This document shows positions 37,044 through 49,026 of a DNA stretch of 64,000 bases, piece by piece. Position numbers and translations under genes: made by a program. The first letter of the stretch is position 1; each line of letters starts with the position of its first letter. The stretch is from positions 1 through 64,000 of the forward strand of contig NZ_AQXX01000133.1 in the NCBI RefSeq assembly GCF_000376785.1, written 5' to 3'. A model generated the notes under the pieces. That model made no database searches and was not told the origin of the DNA. It saw only the letters and a list, made by a program, of their open reading frames with translations. Origin of the DNA: Hahella ganghwensis DSM 17046 (GTDB lineage Bacteria; Pseudomonadota; Gammaproteobacteria; Pseudomonadales; Oleiphilaceae).

Positions 37044-38815
37044 AACGTCAACCCAACGCCAAACTCCACACGTCTGGAGCTTCAAGCAGATCGCCTGCGG
37101 ATCAGCAAATTGCTGCCGCGGGCGATTGGCGTTTTCTGCTGGTGCTTTTGGTACTGGCAGGATGCTTTGCGGCGTTGGCCTGGCGGGCAGTGGATTTGCA
37201 GGTGATTGACCAGGAGTTTCTCAGTGGGCAGGGGGACCTTCGGACCATCAGATTTGAGGACATTCCGGCTACTCGCGGAAAAATTCTGGATCGTCATGGT
37301 GAACCTCTGGCGGTCAGTGCGCCGGTTGTGACGTTGTGGGCGAATCCTCAGCAAGTGGATTTGACCAATCCCGGTTGGAGTGCTTTGGCTGAACTTCTTG
37401 GTGATGACGTTGGAGAATTGAAGGAACGCCTGGGGCAGAATTTCGAACGTGAGTTTATCTACATTCAGCGTCAGATGGCTCCTGAGCTGGCGGATGCGGC
37501 GATGCAGCTCAGTCTAGAGGGCCTGTACAGTCAACGTGACTTCAAACGCTATTACCCGGCCGGTGAAGTTGCGGCTCATGTGGTCGGCATGACAGATATT
37601 GATGAAAAGGGGCAGGAAGGGGTCGAGCTGGTGTTTGACCAATACCTACAGGATACCCCCGGGAAGAAAAAAGTGCTGAAGGACCGTCGTGGTTTTGTCG
37701 TTCAGGATCTGAGTCTTATCAGCGATGCGATCCCTGGCGAAGACCTTCAGTTGAGTATCGATTTGAGATTGCAGTATCTCGCATACCGGGAATTGAAAGC
37801 TGTTGTAGAGGCTCATCAGGCTCACTCGGCATCACTGGTATTACTGGATGTTAAAACCGGAGAGGTGTTGGCAATGGTCAATCAACCCTCCTACAACCCC
37901 AATAATCGGGGCAGTATTCAGGCTGCGGCATTGCGCAACAGAGCGATAACAGATTTGTTTGAGCCGGGCTCGACCATGAAGCCGTTCTCGATTGCAGCGG
38001 CGTTAGGGTCCGGTAAGTTCTCTGTAAACAGTGTGGTCGACACCAGTCCCGGATATCTGCGTCTGAATGGGCGCACCATCAGGGATCATCGCAATTACGG
38101 CAAGCTCTCTCTGACCAAGGTGGTAGTGAAGAGTAGTAACGTCGGAACCAGTCGTATTGCCTTCAAAGTGGGAGGGGAGTCGATCTGGGAAACATTTTTC
38201 AATGCGGGATTTGGTCAGGCGACTGGAATTGAGTATCCGGGTGAGGCCGTGGGAAGTCTTCCCAATTACAGTAATTGGAAGCCTGTAAGGTTGGCAACGC
38301 TTTCCTACGGCTACGGATTGTCGACGACCACTCTGCAGTTGGCGCAGGCATATATGGCAATCGCCTCCGGGGGAATAAGGCATCCGGTAAGCCTGATCAA
38401 AGGCGGGCAAAAGGGTCTGTCGTCCCAGCGAGTAATGAGCGAAGAGGTGGCCACCTCTTTGAAAAATATTCTCGAGCAGGTGGTTCTACAGGGTGGGACA
38501 GGAACCAGGGCTCATGTATCTGAATATCGGGTCGCCGGCAAGACTGGAACAGTTCATAACATCAGTGCGGGCGGCGGTTACGCTGAAGATGATTACACTT
38601 CTGTCTTTGCCGGGCTCGCACCGGTGGAAAACTCTCGTTTGGCAATGGTAGTGGCAGTGAACGGGCCGCAAAGTGGTGAATACTACGGTGGTGAGGTGTC
38701 TGCACCGGTATTTTCACGGGTAATGGCCAATTCTCTGCGTCTTCTCAATGTTGCACCGGATATTCATCCGGGGCTTATGGCTTCAGCTTCCAAGAAAGCG
38801 GAGCGGGGAGGATGA
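37040..38815 (+). CDS. ftsI: Septal peptidoglycan transpeptidase (PBP3)
   Basis: Class B penicillin-binding protein that cross-links septal peptidoglycan with FtsW. 591 residues: a cytoplasmic tail, membrane anchor (about 31-49), the pedestal domain starting ATRGKILDRHGEPLA, then the transpeptidase domain with active serine STMK (311-314), SSN (365-367) and KTGT (501-504). The start overlaps the ftsL stop (ATGA). Confidence 0.97.
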   Translation: MKRQPNAKLHTSGASSRSPADQQIAAAGDWRFLLVLLVLAGCFAALAWRAVDLQVIDQEFLSGQGDLRTIRFEDIPATRGKILDRHGEPLAVSAPVVTLWANPQQVDLTNPGWSALAELLGDDVGELKERLGQNFEREFIYIQRQMAPELADAAMQLSLEGLYSQRDFKRYYPAGEVAAHVVGMTDIDEKGQEGVELVFDQYLQDTPGKKKVLKDRRGFVVQDLSLISDAIPGEDLQLSIDLRLQYLAYRELKAVVEAHQAHSASLVLLDVKTGEVLAMVNQPSYNPNNRGSIQAAALRNRAITDLFEPGSTMKPFSIAAALGSGKFSVNSVVDTSPGYLRLNGRTIRDHRNYGKLSLTKVVVKSSNVGTSRIAFKVGGESIWETFFNAGFGQATGIEYPGEAVGSLPNYSNWKPVRLATLSYGYGLSTTTLQLAQAYMAIASGGIRHPVSLIKGGQKGLSSQRVMSEEVATSLKNILEQVVLQGGTGTRAHVSEYRVAGKTGTVHNISAGGGYAEDDYTSVFAGLAPVENSRLAMVVAVNGPQSGEYYGGEVSAPVFSRVMANSLRLLNVAPDIHPGLMASASKKAERGG

Positions 38816-40350
38816 AAATGGCAGGAACTGCACAGAAAAAGCTTAGCGCTTTGTTGACTGGCTGGGTCAGTGTTCCGGCGGGTTTGGACTGCTGGGTAGC
38901 TGATATCCAATTGGACAGCCGGAAAATCACCCGAGGAGCACTGTTTGTCGCTTCAGAAGGAGTGAGCTCTCAGGGGCGGGACTATATAGATGACGCCATT
39001 GACCGTGGCGCCAGTGCGATTGTTTTGCCTGGCGATCAAGTACAGGTCTATGAAAGAAGCAATGTGATATTTATTGAGCTTGAAGAGGTTCGACCATGTG
39101 TCGGCCATATTGCTCATCGATTCTTCGGCCAGGTAACCGCGGGCATGACGGTTGTGGGAGTGACGGGCACCAATGGGAAATCGTCTCTTACCCACTATAT
39201 TGCGGAAATGGCTGAATCGTTGGGAATTTCCGCAGCCGTCATTGGCACTTTAGGTGTGGGGAAACCCGGTGCTTTACAGGCTTCCAGTCATACCACACCT
39301 GATGCGGTGACGGTCCATCGTCACCTGGCAAGCCTCTATGAACAGGGGATTGAGCTGGTCGCGATGGAGGTGTCGTCTCACGCCATGGATCAGTACCGTG
39401 TTGCCGGTGTGAAGTTTAAAGCTGGAGTTTTTACCAATCTTTCCCGTGATCATCTGGATTATCACGGGACCATGGAAGCTTATGAAGAGGCGAAAAAACG
39501 ACTGCTGATGCAGCCCGGAATTTCCAGGATTATCAACCTTGATGATGCAACAGGACGTCGCTGGGCTGTGGAAATGGTCGGAGAGAACACAGTGACTTAT
39601 TCGTCCAGTAAAGAGAGAGTTGCCCGAGTACAAGGGCACAATCCCAGCTTCCAGGACGAGGGAATAAAATTTGATCTGGCTTATGGCGGCGACTCGGTGC
39701 AAGTCGAGGTGCCGTTGGTCGGTGACTTTAATTTATCTAATGCTCTGGCGGCAGCATCCTGCCTGTTGATCTTGGGACGGCCGTTGTCTGCTGTTGCCAA
39801 GGCGCTGGCTCAGCTCACAGCAGTACCTGGAAGAGTGGAACGGCTACAGCCTGCAGATGATGCTCAGGATAACCCTTCAGTGATAGTTGACTATGCGCAT
39901 ACACCGGATGCTCTGAGCGTTGTTCTGCAGGCATTGAGAGCACACTGTAGTGGAACTCTCTGGTGTGTTTTCGGGTGTGGAGGCGACCGAGATCCCGGTA
40001 AGCGTCCACTAATGGGGGAGATTGCCGAATCGCTGGCGGACAGGGTGGTTATTACAGATGACAATCCCCGCACCGAAGATCCGCAGTTGATTATTGCGGA
40101 TATTCTGAAAGGTCTGGAGCAACCTGAAAGCGCAGCCGTCATTCAGCCTCGCGATAAGGCCATAGAATTTGCCATTCGCCACGCTCGTCCCGGTGATATG
40201 GTGCTTTTGGCTGGAAAAGGTCATGAAGACTATCAGGAAGTGAACGGAGTGCGTCAGGCATTTTCAGATAGCAAGGTGGCCAAGGCGACGCTGGAGCATC
40301 TTGTCATTAGTAAGGGCAATGAACCGCGTCAGGCGGGAGGTTGGGTGTGA
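38812..40350 (+). CDS. murE: UDP-MurNAc-tripeptide synthetase, meso-diaminopimelate adding
   Basis: Adds the third stem-peptide residue to UDP-MurNAc-L-Ala-D-Glu in the cytoplasm. 512 residues: LDSRKITRGALFVA, ATP loop GTNGKSS (119-125), HTTPDAVTVHRHL, and YAHTPDAL. DNPR at 417-420 is the diaminopimelate-specificity motif, so the organism makes DAP-type peptidoglycan. The ATG overlaps the ftsI stop by 4 bases. Confidence 0.97.
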   Translation: MKMAGTAQKKLSALLTGWVSVPAGLDCWVADIQLDSRKITRGALFVASEGVSSQGRDYIDDAIDRGASAIVLPGDQVQVYERSNVIFIELEEVRPCVGHIAHRFFGQVTAGMTVVGVTGTNGKSSLTHYIAEMAESLGISAAVIGTLGVGKPGALQASSHTTPDAVTVHRHLASLYEQGIELVAMEVSSHAMDQYRVAGVKFKAGVFTNLSRDHLDYHGTMEAYEEAKKRLLMQPGISRIINLDDATGRRWAVEMVGENTVTYSSSKERVARVQGHNPSFQDEGIKFDLAYGGDSVQVEVPLVGDFNLSNALAAASCLLILGRPLSAVAKALAQLTAVPGRVERLQPADDAQDNPSVIVDYAHTPDALSVVLQALRAHCSGTLWCVFGCGGDRDPGKRPLMGEIAESLADRVVITDDNPRTEDPQLIIADILKGLEQPESAAVIQPRDKAIEFAIRHARPGDMVLLAGKGHEDYQEVNGVRQAFSDSKVAKATLEHLVISKGNEPRQAGGWV

Positions 40351-41699
40351 TTGGAACCTGGACCAGCCAGGATATTGCAGTGTGCTGCCAGGGCGAGCAT
40401 AAGGGGCCTGTTGTGGACATTGCTGATGTCGTCACAGATTCCAGAAAAGATTGTGCTGGGGCCTTATTTGTGGCGCTAAGCGGAGAGCGTTTTGATGCCC
40501 ATGATTTCGTCGAAGATGTCGTTGCCAAGGGGGCTCAAGCACTGATGGTGGAGCGTCCGCTGGCGCTGAGCACTACACAGGTGATCGTTCCAGATACGAC
40601 AAAAGGGCTTGGACATGTCGGGGCCGCTAACAGGGCTCGGTTTAATGGGCCTGTTGTGGCTATTACCGGAAGCGTTGGCAAGACCACCGTGAAGGAAATG
40701 CTGGCCAGTATTTTTGGTCAGGCGGCGACCGTCTGCAAGACAGAGGGCAACCTGAATAATCACTTTGGTGTGCCCATCAGTCTGATGCGGTTATCGGATG
40801 AACATCAGGCCGCGGTATTTGAGCTGGGGGCAAGTGGTGTGGGCGAGATCGCCTATACCGTTAGTTTGGTGAAACCCCAGGTAGCCATCCTGAATAATGC
40901 CGTGGCGTCTCATTTGGAAGGCTTTGGTAGCCTGGAGAACATTGTTCGGGCAAAAGGCGAAATTATTGAGGGACTTCCGGAGGACGGTATTGCTGTGCTG
41001 AATGCGGATGACCCGAACTTTGAATGTTGGCTGGCAATGGCGGGCAAACGTCGTGTGATTAGTTTCGGGCTGTGTGAAACAGCCAATGTGTATGCGCGAC
41101 AGTTGAAGCTGGAAGCGGAGTTTTCTGTATTTGAACTGGTGACGCCATCCGGAACGATGAAGGTTCGATTGCCGTTTTCTGGTGAGCACAGTGTCAAGAA
41201 TGCGCTGGCAGCGGCAGCAGCGGCACTGGGGGCAGGCGTCTCTGTATCCCAGATTGTGGCGGGGCTCGAAAATGCTCCTGCAGTAAAGGGACGCATGAAT
41301 CGCAAGGTGGCACCCAATGGTGTGACTGTATTGGACGACACTTATAACGCCAACCCAACTTCTATGATGGCGGCGCTGGATGTCTTGGTTCGCTACCCGG
41401 GCCGCCATATTGCAGTGTTGGGCTATATGGGCGAGCTCGGGGAAGAAGTGGATGAAGCGCACCGGAAGGTTGGAGAGTACGCCAGATCTATCGGTGTCGA
41501 GCAATGCTATGTCACTGGTACTTCAGCCGAAAGTTATCGGCAGGGGTTTGGAGACCATACATTTGTCGGCCGCGGAAATTCGGAAGTGATTGCTGAGTTG
41601 AAGCGAAACATTCGTGCGGGAGATGTCGTGCTATTGAAAGGATCCCGCAGCGCCAGGATGGAAGAAGTGGTAGAGGCCCTGATGAGTGGGCAAAGTTAA
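40347..41699 (+). CDS. murF: UDP-MurNAc-tripeptide:D-Ala-D-Ala ligase
   Basis: Adds D-Ala-D-Ala to make the UDP-MurNAc-pentapeptide. 450 residues with DSRKDCAGALFVAL, ATP loop ITGSVGKTTVKEM, EGNLNNHFGVPISL, ELGASGVGEI and DDTYNANPTSM. The start is GTG 40347, which overlaps the murE stop and has GGGAGG 6 bases upstream; an in-frame TTG at 40341 is less likely. Confidence 0.96.
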   Translation: MIGTWTSQDIAVCCQGEHKGPVVDIADVVTDSRKDCAGALFVALSGERFDAHDFVEDVVAKGAQALMVERPLALSTTQVIVPDTTKGLGHVGAANRARFNGPVVAITGSVGKTTVKEMLASIFGQAATVCKTEGNLNNHFGVPISLMRLSDEHQAAVFELGASGVGEIAYTVSLVKPQVAILNNAVASHLEGFGSLENIVRAKGEIIEGLPEDGIAVLNADDPNFECWLAMAGKRRVISFGLCETANVYARQLKLEAEFSVFELVTPSGTMKVRLPFSGEHSVKNALAAAAAALGAGVSVSQIVAGLENAPAVKGRMNRKVAPNGVTVLDDTYNANPTSMMAALDVLVRYPGRHIAVLGYMGELGEEVDEAHRKVGEYARSIGVEQCYVTGTSAESYRQGFGDHTFVGRGNSEVIAELKRNIRAGDVVLLKGSRSARMEEVVEALMSGQS

Positions 41700-41789
41700 T
41701 CACCGCGAGGCCAATATGACCGCAGGTGAGATGAGGCACTTGAATGATTTTGGCCATGAACTTTACAAAACAAATAGGAAATACCATCG

Positions 41790-42872
41790 ATGTTAGTTTG
41801 GGTAGCTGATTTCCTGGCGCAGTATTTCAGCATTTTCAGCGTCTTCCAGTATTTGACGCTACGTGCCATTTTCGGCGTGTTGACGGCCTTGGTTATATCG
41901 TTGGTTGTCGGCCCGGTAATGATCAGGAAGTTGAGTTATTACCAGATAGGCCAGGCAGTTCGTGACGATGGTCCGGAGAGTCATTTCAGCAAAGCCGGAA
42001 CACCGACCATGGGTGGGGCGCTGATTCTCGTTGCTATTGCTGTCAGCACATTGCTCTGGTCTGACTTGAGTAACCGGTACGTGCTGATCACTCTGGCAAC
42101 AACGCTTTTATTTGGCGCCATCGGGTGGGTGGATGACTGGCGTAAAGTAGTTGAGCGGAACCCAAAAGGTTTGCCTGCCCGCTGGAAATACCTGTGGCAG
42201 TCCGTGTTTGGACTGGCCGCCGCCTGGTTGCTCTATGAGACCGCTCAATCGGTAGACGAAACAGCACTGATCGTGCCGTTGTTTAAAGAGGTCGCCATAC
42301 CGTTGGGCGCTGGGTTTATTGTACTGACCTACCTCGTCATTGTTGGCAGCAGTAATGCGGTAAACCTGACTGACGGTTTGGATGGTCTGGCCATTATGCC
42401 GACCGTGATGGTTGGTGGCGCATTGGCAATATTTGCTTACCTGAGTGGACATGTGAAGTTTGCAGAATACCTGCACATTCCCTATCTGCCGGGGACAGGG
42501 GAACTGATTATATTCCTGGGGGCACTGGTCGGTGCCGGACTTGGTTTCCTCTGGTTCAATACCTACCCGGCGCAGGTGTTTATGGGGGATGTTGGTGCAT
42601 TGGCGCTGGGAGCTGCCTTGGGTGTTGTGGCCGTTATCGTGCGTCAGGAAATTGTTTTGTTTGTCATGGGCGGCGTGTTCGTGATGGAAACCGTCTCAGT
42701 GATTTTGCAGGTGGCTTCGTTCAAGTTGACCGGCCGAAGAATTTTTCGGATGGCGCCTTTGCATCATCACTTTGAATTGAAAGGCTGGCCTGAACCCCGG
42801 GTAATCGTCCGGTTTTGGGTCATCACTGTGGTACTGGTCCTGATAGGTCTGGCCACACTGAAAATTCGCTGA
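41790..42872 (+). CDS. mraY: Phospho-N-acetylmuramoyl-pentapeptide transferase
   Basis: Transfers phospho-MurNAc-pentapeptide to undecaprenyl phosphate, giving lipid I, in the inner membrane. 360 residues with about ten membrane spans. Signature loops are GTPTMGG, the Asp pair in [22 protein letters not shown], and [13 protein letters not shown]. It follows murF after a 90-base gap, one of the few gaps of that size in the cluster. Confidence 0.97.
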   Translation: MLVWVADFLAQYFSIFSVFQYLTLRAIFGVLTALVISLVVGPVMIRKLSYYQIGQAVRDDGPESHFSKAGTPTMGGALILVAIAVSTLLWSDLSNRYVLITLATTLLFGAIGWVDDWRKVVERNPKGLPARWKYLWQSVFGLAAAWLLYETAQSVDETALIVPLFKEVAIPLGAGFIVLTYLVIVGSSNAVNLTDGLDGLAIMPTVMVGGALAIFAYLSGHVKFAEYLHIPYLPGTGELIIFLGALVGAGLGFLWFNTYPAQVFMGDVGALALGAALGVVAVIVRQEIVLFVMGGVFVMETVSVILQVASFKLTGRRIFRMAPLHHHFELKGWPEPRVIVRFWVITVVLVLIGLATLKIR

Positions 42873-42925
42873 ATCAGTGATTTGATTCGGTGGACATTGA
42901 TTTATTGAGAGAGTGACGAGACTGA

Positions 42926-44266
42926 ATGACCATTCTTGCGCGTGATCGACACATTGTGATTGTCGGTTTGGGAGTGACCGGGCTTTCCTGTGCCCGCTAT
43001 CTGCACGAGCGCGGAATGTCTTTCTCGGTAATGGATACCCGCTATGATCCACCAGGATTGGATGAGCTGAATCAACTGGCGCCGGGTATCGAAGTGATCA
43101 CTGGTAAATTGGACCGGAACAGGCTTGGCGAAGCATCTGAAGTCTGGTTAAGCCCAGGTGTTCCACTGGCACATCCGGATATCGCTGCTGTGAAAGATCA
43201 GGTGATCGTTCGTGGGGATGTTGATGTGTTCAGTCAGGAAGCCAAGGCTCCAATTATTGCCATTTCCGGTAGTAACGGGAAAAGCACCGTGACCTCTATG
43301 GTTGGGGAAATGGCGAAGGCCTGTGGCGTTCATGTTGCTATCGGCGGAAATCTTGGGACTCCTGTGTTGGATCTGCTGGCGCCTGAGGTTGAGCTCTATG
43401 TGGTAGAACTTTCCAGCTTTCAGTTGGAGACCACCGAAAAGCTCGGTGCAAAGGCGGCGACAGTATTGAACCTGTCGCAGGACCATATGGACCGTTATCC
43501 GGACATGATGGCCTATCATCTGGCGAAAATGAGAGTTTTCTTTGGGTGTCGGCACATGGTGCTGAACAAGCAGGATACCCTGGCCCAACCTCCGATGATG
43601 GAAGGGGCAGAGGTGACTTGGTTTAGTCTGACGCCCCCCGAGCCGAAACAGTTTGGCGTGATCAGTTCAGGGGACCGGCATTTTCTGGCCAGAGGCAGTG
43701 AAGTGTTGCTGGATGCTGATGATCTCAAAGTCAAAGGGCGTCACAACTGGAGTAATGCACTTGCTGCACTGGCCCTGGCCCAGGCGGCAGGATTGTCGTT
43801 GCCGATTTGCCTGGAGACTCTAAAGGAGTTTACCGGACTGGAGCATCGCTGCGAGTGGGTCGGTAAATATAACGGCATCGAGTTTATTAATGATTCCAAG
43901 GCAACGAATGTCGGAGCCACAATTGCCGCACTAGAAGGTCTTGGTCCGGTAATCAGCGGTCAGCTTGTATTGATTTGTGGCGGTCAGGGCAAAGGACAGG
44001 ATTTTGATGCTCTGTTTAAGTGTGTGGAGCGTCACGTGGGAGCGGCGGTGGTATTGGGACAGGATCGTCAGTTACTGCGTGATGGTTTGGCCGCCAGAAT
44101 GCCCGTACATGAAGTCAACACATTGGAAGAAGCGGTTGCAGCTGCCGCAGCGATTAGTCAGGAAGGGGATCTGGTACTGCTGTCACCGGCGTGTGCCAGT
44201 CTGGACATGTTTCGTAATTACATGGAACGGGGTGAGGAATTCAAGCGATGGGTGAAGGCGTTATGA
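42926..44266 (+). CDS. murD: UDP-MurNAc-L-Ala:D-Glu ligase
   Basis: Adds D-glutamate to UDP-MurNAc-L-alanine. 446 residues: IVGLGVTGLSCARYL at the N-terminus, ATP loop ISGSNGKSTVTSM, ELSSFQLE, NLSQDHMDRY, and NDSKATNVGAT of the C-terminal domain. Its end overlaps the ftsW start. Confidence 0.97.
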   Translation: MTILARDRHIVIVGLGVTGLSCARYLHERGMSFSVMDTRYDPPGLDELNQLAPGIEVITGKLDRNRLGEASEVWLSPGVPLAHPDIAAVKDQVIVRGDVDVFSQEAKAPIIAISGSNGKSTVTSMVGEMAKACGVHVAIGGNLGTPVLDLLAPEVELYVVELSSFQLETTEKLGAKAATVLNLSQDHMDRYPDMMAYHLAKMRVFFGCRHMVLNKQDTLAQPPMMEGAEVTWFSLTPPEPKQFGVISSGDRHFLARGSEVLLDADDLKVKGRHNWSNALAALALAQAAGLSLPICLETLKEFTGLEHRCEWVGKYNGIEFINDSKATNVGATIAALEGLGPVISGQLVLICGGQGKGQDFDALFKCVERHVGAAVVLGQDRQLLRDGLAARMPVHEVNTLEEAVAAAAAISQEGDLVLLSPACASLDMFRNYMERGEEFKRWVKAL

Positions 44267-45435
44267 CAACAATGACGCTTAGTCATCATCGGATACAGCA
44301 TGCGGTGGAAGTGGACCTTCCACTGCTTGGTGCTGCTTTTGCGCTTCTTTGCTTTGGGCTGGTGATGGTTACTTCCGCATCTATTGATGTGGCAGAAGTT
44401 CGAAACCAACAAGCACTCTTCTATTTCTGGCGTCACAGCGCTTACATTCTTATCGGGCTGTTCTGCGGTTTCGTGATGTTGCGAGTACCCCTGAGGTGGT
44501 GGCATGAACAGAGCTGGGTGTTGCTGGCGATCGCAATGACAGTCCTTCTTGCGGTACTGATTCCCGGTATTGGCAAAACGGTTAACGGGAGTACCCGCTG
44601 GATCAGTCTGGGTATTATCAATGTGCAACCCTCTGAAATCGCCAAGGTATGTATGGTGATCTACACGGCCAGTTATCTGGTAAGGAGAATGGATGAGGTC
44701 AGGGGAAGCTGGTGGGGGTTTATCAAACCACTGCTGGTATTGATGATCGTGGCCCTTCTGCTGCTGATGGAGCCAGACTTTGGTGCTCTGGTGGTCATCA
44801 TGGCGGCGGTTGTCGGCATGATCTTTCTGAGTGGTGTAGCCCTGAAGCACTTCGGTGCTCTGCTGATTATGTGTGTTTCCAGTGTGGCTTTACTGGCGGT
44901 TTCACAGCCATATCGATTGAAACGATTGACGGCATATACCGATCCTTGGGCTGATCAGTTTAATTCCGGGTATCAGTTGACTCAGTCCCTGATTGCCTTC
45001 GGGCGCGGAGAGCTGACCGGCGTAGGATTGGGGAATAGTGTCCAGAAATTGTTCTATTTGCCAGAGGCACATACGGATTTTGTGTTTGCCATTATCGGCG
45101 AAGAGCTGGGCCTGATTGGCGTTTTGGTGACTTTGGGATTATACGGTCTGCTGTTGTGGCGTGGCATGTCAATCGCCAAATCCGCAGAACGGTCAGGACA
45201 ATTATTCAATGCATACGTGGGCTATGGCATCACTTTGCTCTTAGGTGTTCAGGCGTTGATTAACCTTGGCGTGAATACAGGTCTTCTTCCCACGAAAGGG
45301 CTGACACTTCCGCTGATCAGTTATGGTGGCAGCAGCTTGATCATTAGTTGTCTGTGTGTAGGGATTTTATTGCGAATCCGTGCAGAACTGGGCGCAGAAG
45401 AGAAGTCAAAGAATAAGTCACAGGAGGGAGCGTAA
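44263..45435 (+). CDS. ftsW: Septal peptidoglycan polymerase FtsW
   Basis: SEDS-family glycosyltransferase that polymerises lipid II at the septum with FtsI. 390 residues with ten predicted membrane segments. Conserved blocks are GLVMVTSASIDVA, NGSTRWISLG, LLLMEPDFGA (near the catalytic Asp region), YLPEAHTDFVFAIIGEELG and LPLISYGGSSL. ATG 44263 overlaps the murD stop (ATGA); an in-frame ATG at 44248 lies inside murD and is less likely. Confidence 0.96.
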   Translation: MTTMTLSHHRIQHAVEVDLPLLGAAFALLCFGLVMVTSASIDVAEVRNQQALFYFWRHSAYILIGLFCGFVMLRVPLRWWHEQSWVLLAIAMTVLLAVLIPGIGKTVNGSTRWISLGIINVQPSEIAKVCMVIYTASYLVRRMDEVRGSWWGFIKPLLVLMIVALLLLMEPDFGALVVIMAAVVGMIFLSGVALKHFGALLIMCVSSVALLAVSQPYRLKRLTAYTDPWADQFNSGYQLTQSLIAFGRGELTGVGLGNSVQKLFYLPEAHTDFVFAIIGEELGLIGVLVTLGLYGLLLWRGMSIAKSAERSGQLFNAYVGYGITLLLGVQALINLGVNTGLLPTKGLTLPLISYGGSSLIISCLCVGILLRIRAELGAEEKSKNKSQEGA

Positions 45436-46508
45436 TGCAAAAGACCTTCCTGGTAATGGCTGGTGGTACGGGCGGACATGTTTACCCGGCATTAGCGGCA
45501 GCTCAGGCACTGCAGCAACGCGGTGCCAGGGTGGTGTGGCTCGGTTCAGCCGGTGGTATGGAAGAACGCATTATCGGCAATACAGATATTCCGATGCAGT
45601 TACTGAGCATCGGTGGGCTCAGAGGGAAAGGTTTGCTGATCCTGGTGAAAGCCCCACTGAACCTGTTACGAGCTTTGTGGCAGGCCTACAAGGTTTATCG
45701 TCGTGAGCTTCCGGACTGTGTGCTGGGAATGGGCGGCTTTGCCGCTGGTCCCGGTGGAATTGTGGCCATGCTGACCAGAACACCCCTGGTGATTCATGAG
45801 CAGAATGCGATCGCGGGGATGACGAACCGTTGGCTGGCGAAATGGGCCAGAACCGTATTGCAGGCATTTCCGGGAGCCTTCATAGGAAAGGGAAATGTGC
45901 ACACTGTGGGTAATCCGGTGAGAGCTGAGCTGGCAAGCCTGCCTGCACCTGTCGAGCGTGGCGTGGGCAAGCGTGAGCCAACGGTGGTGATATTGGGAGG
46001 CAGTCGCGGCGCTCTGGCATTAAACGAAATGGTACCCGCGGCACTGGCAAAAATAGGTGAAGAGCAGCGTCCGGCGATCATTCATCAAGCCGGCGCCGGT
46101 AAAGAGGAAGCCTGTCAGGCTTTATATAGAGAGTTAAAAGTTGAAGCGCAGGTGTTCGACTTCCTGCTTGACATGCAGGATATCTATGCTCGGGCCGATC
46201 TGGTGATTTGCCGGGCAGGAGCCTTGACTCTGACAGAACTGACCGCTGTGGGAGTGGGAGCCATATTGGTGCCATATCCCTATGCGGTAGATGATCATCA
46301 AACCGCAAATGCCCGGTACCTGGAGCAAGCAGGCGCGGCGATCATTTTTCAACAAGCAGAATTAACGGTGGATAAATTGGCAGACAGTATCAGCCAATTA
46401 TTGGCGCAGCCCGAAAAGCTGCAGGAAATGGCCGATAAGGCCAGAGAACTGGCACAGCCAGAGGCAACTCAGGATGTCGTACGTTATTGCCTGGAGGCTT
46501 GTGCGTGA
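45435..46508 (+). CDS. murG: Lipid II synthase MurG
   Basis: Adds GlcNAc to lipid I on the cytoplasmic face. A 357-residue GT-B enzyme: [14 protein letters not shown] (about 8-21), [33 protein letters not shown], and the UDP-GlcNAc site [11 protein letters not shown]. The start overlaps the ftsW stop (TAATG). Confidence 0.97.
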   Translation: MQKTFLVMAGGTGGHVYPALAAAQALQQRGARVVWLGSAGGMEERIIGNTDIPMQLLSIGGLRGKGLLILVKAPLNLLRALWQAYKVYRRELPDCVLGMGGFAAGPGGIVAMLTRTPLVIHEQNAIAGMTNRWLAKWARTVLQAFPGAFIGKGNVHTVGNPVRAELASLPAPVERGVGKREPTVVILGGSRGALALNEMVPAALAKIGEEQRPAIIHQAGAGKEEACQALYRELKVEAQVFDFLLDMQDIYARADLVICRAGALTLTELTAVGVGAILVPYPYAVDDHQTANARYLEQAGAAIIFQQAELTVDKLADSISQLLAQPEKLQEMADKARELAQPEATQDVVRYCLEACA

Positions 46509-47980
46509 GTAAAGAAAAAGTGACAACAGTATCAGCAGAAGAAGCCACCAAGGTTCTATGGGAGCCGCCTGAGATGCGCCGCGTCCGGCAAATTCACTTT
46601 GTCGGAATCGGCGGTTCCGGGATGTGTGGTATTGCTGAAGTGTTATTGAACCAGGGGTATGACATCAGTGGTTCCGATATTAAGGAATCGACGGTAACGG
46701 AGCATATGCGTCGCCTGGGGGCGAATGTCATGCTCGGTCATAAAGCTGAGAATATCGGCAATGCCAATGTCGTGGTGATTTCCAGCGCTGTAGCGCAGGA
46801 CAATCCGGAGGTGGTGGCTGCCAAGGCACAACGGATACCGGTGATTGCCAGGGCGGAAATGCTGGCTGAAATCATGCGTTACCGGCACGGTATTGCAGTT
46901 GCTGGAACCCATGGTAAGACGACCACGACCAGTCTGGTCGCTTCAGTATTTGCTGAGGCAGGCCTGGATCCAACATTTGTGATCGGTGGCCGGCTTAACA
47001 GTGCCGGAACCAATGCCAAGATGGGAGCTTCCCGGTTTCTGGTGGCAGAGGCGGACGAAAGTGACGCTTCCTTTTTGCACCTGACACCTATGGTATCCAT
47101 TGTCACCAATATCGATGCGGATCATATGCATACCTATGGCGGTGATTTTGAAAAGCTGAAACAGACATTCATTGATTTTCTGCACAACCTGCCTTTTTAC
47201 GGGACAGCGGTCATGTGTGTGGACGATCCGGTGGTTAGAGAAGTGATACCCCGTGTAGGCAGGGCTGTGATCACTTATGGCTTTTCTGAAGACGCGGATA
47301 TACGTGCCGAAGATTTGACTCAGCATGAGCAGGAAACTCGCTTTGTCGCAAAACGCCCTGCGGGTTATGCGGATCTGAATATCAGGCTGAACATGCCGGG
47401 GCGCCATAACGTACTGAATGCTCTGGCTACCATTGCTGTTGCCTCTGATGAAGGCATCGCAGATCAGGCGATTGTTGAAGGTCTGGCCCGTTTCGAAGGC
47501 GTTGGGCGTCGGTTTCAGGTTTATGGTGATTACCGGATTGTCAGTGGTGGTCAGGTCATGCTGGTTGATGACTATGGACATCACCCCCGAGAAGTTGGTG
47601 CAACGATAAGCGCTATTCGCGATGGCTGGAAAGACAAACGTCTGGTCGTTGTCTTTCAGCCCCATCGGTATACCCGGACGCGAGATCTCTACGAAGATTT
47701 TGTGCAGGTGTTGTCGAAAGTGGATGTCCTGGTGTTGTTGGATGTCTATCCGGCCGGTGAAAAGGAAATTCCGGGGGCAGACGGGCGCAGCCTGTGCCGT
47801 TCAATTCGCCAGAGAGGAAGTATAGATCCCATTTTTGTCGAACGGGGTGAAGACGTTCGTGTGGTGCTCAGTCGAGTGTTGCAGGATGGAGATCTTCTGG
47901 TGACCCAGGGTGCTGGGGATATTGGGGCAATCGCCGGAAAGCTCGCAGAAACCGGGTTGATTCCGGAAGAAGACGACTGA
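46505..47980 (+). CDS. murC: UDP-N-acetylmuramate:L-alanine ligase
   Basis: Adds L-alanine to UDP-MurNAc, the first stem-peptide step. 491 residues: [27 protein letters not shown] loop [23 protein letters not shown], and [12 protein letters not shown]. The start is GTG 46505, overlapping the murG stop with GGAGG 8 bases upstream; an in-frame TTG at 46487 lies inside murG. Confidence 0.96.
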   Translation: MSKEKVTTVSAEEATKVLWEPPEMRRVRQIHFVGIGGSGMCGIAEVLLNQGYDISGSDIKESTVTEHMRRLGANVMLGHKAENIGNANVVVISSAVAQDNPEVVAAKAQRIPVIARAEMLAEIMRYRHGIAVAGTHGKTTTTSLVASVFAEAGLDPTFVIGGRLNSAGTNAKMGASRFLVAEADESDASFLHLTPMVSIVTNIDADHMHTYGGDFEKLKQTFIDFLHNLPFYGTAVMCVDDPVVREVIPRVGRAVITYGFSEDADIRAEDLTQHEQETRFVAKRPAGYADLNIRLNMPGRHNVLNALATIAVASDEGIADQAIVEGLARFEGVGRRFQVYGDYRIVSGGQVMLVDDYGHHPREVGATISAIRDGWKDKRLVVVFQPHRYTRTRDLYEDFVQVLSKVDVLVLLDVYPAGEKEIPGADGRSLCRSIRQRGSIDPIFVERGEDVRVVLSRVLQDGDLLVTQGAGDIGAIAGKLAETGLIPEEDD

Positions 47981-48042
47981 CCCGAAACAAGGTGTCAGAG
48001 TAAATGAAGTGGTCGTGCTGTGATGATGAGCAATTTAATTGA

Positions 48043-49020
<978 letters not shown>

Positions 49021-49026
49021 TGGCTC

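Noticed and set aside
40791-41504. 237-codon frame antisense to murF
   Set aside because: Shadow frame; murF motifs are on the other strand.
46943-47665. 240-codon frame antisense to murC
   Set aside because: Shadow of a conserved Mur ligase; product resembles no family.
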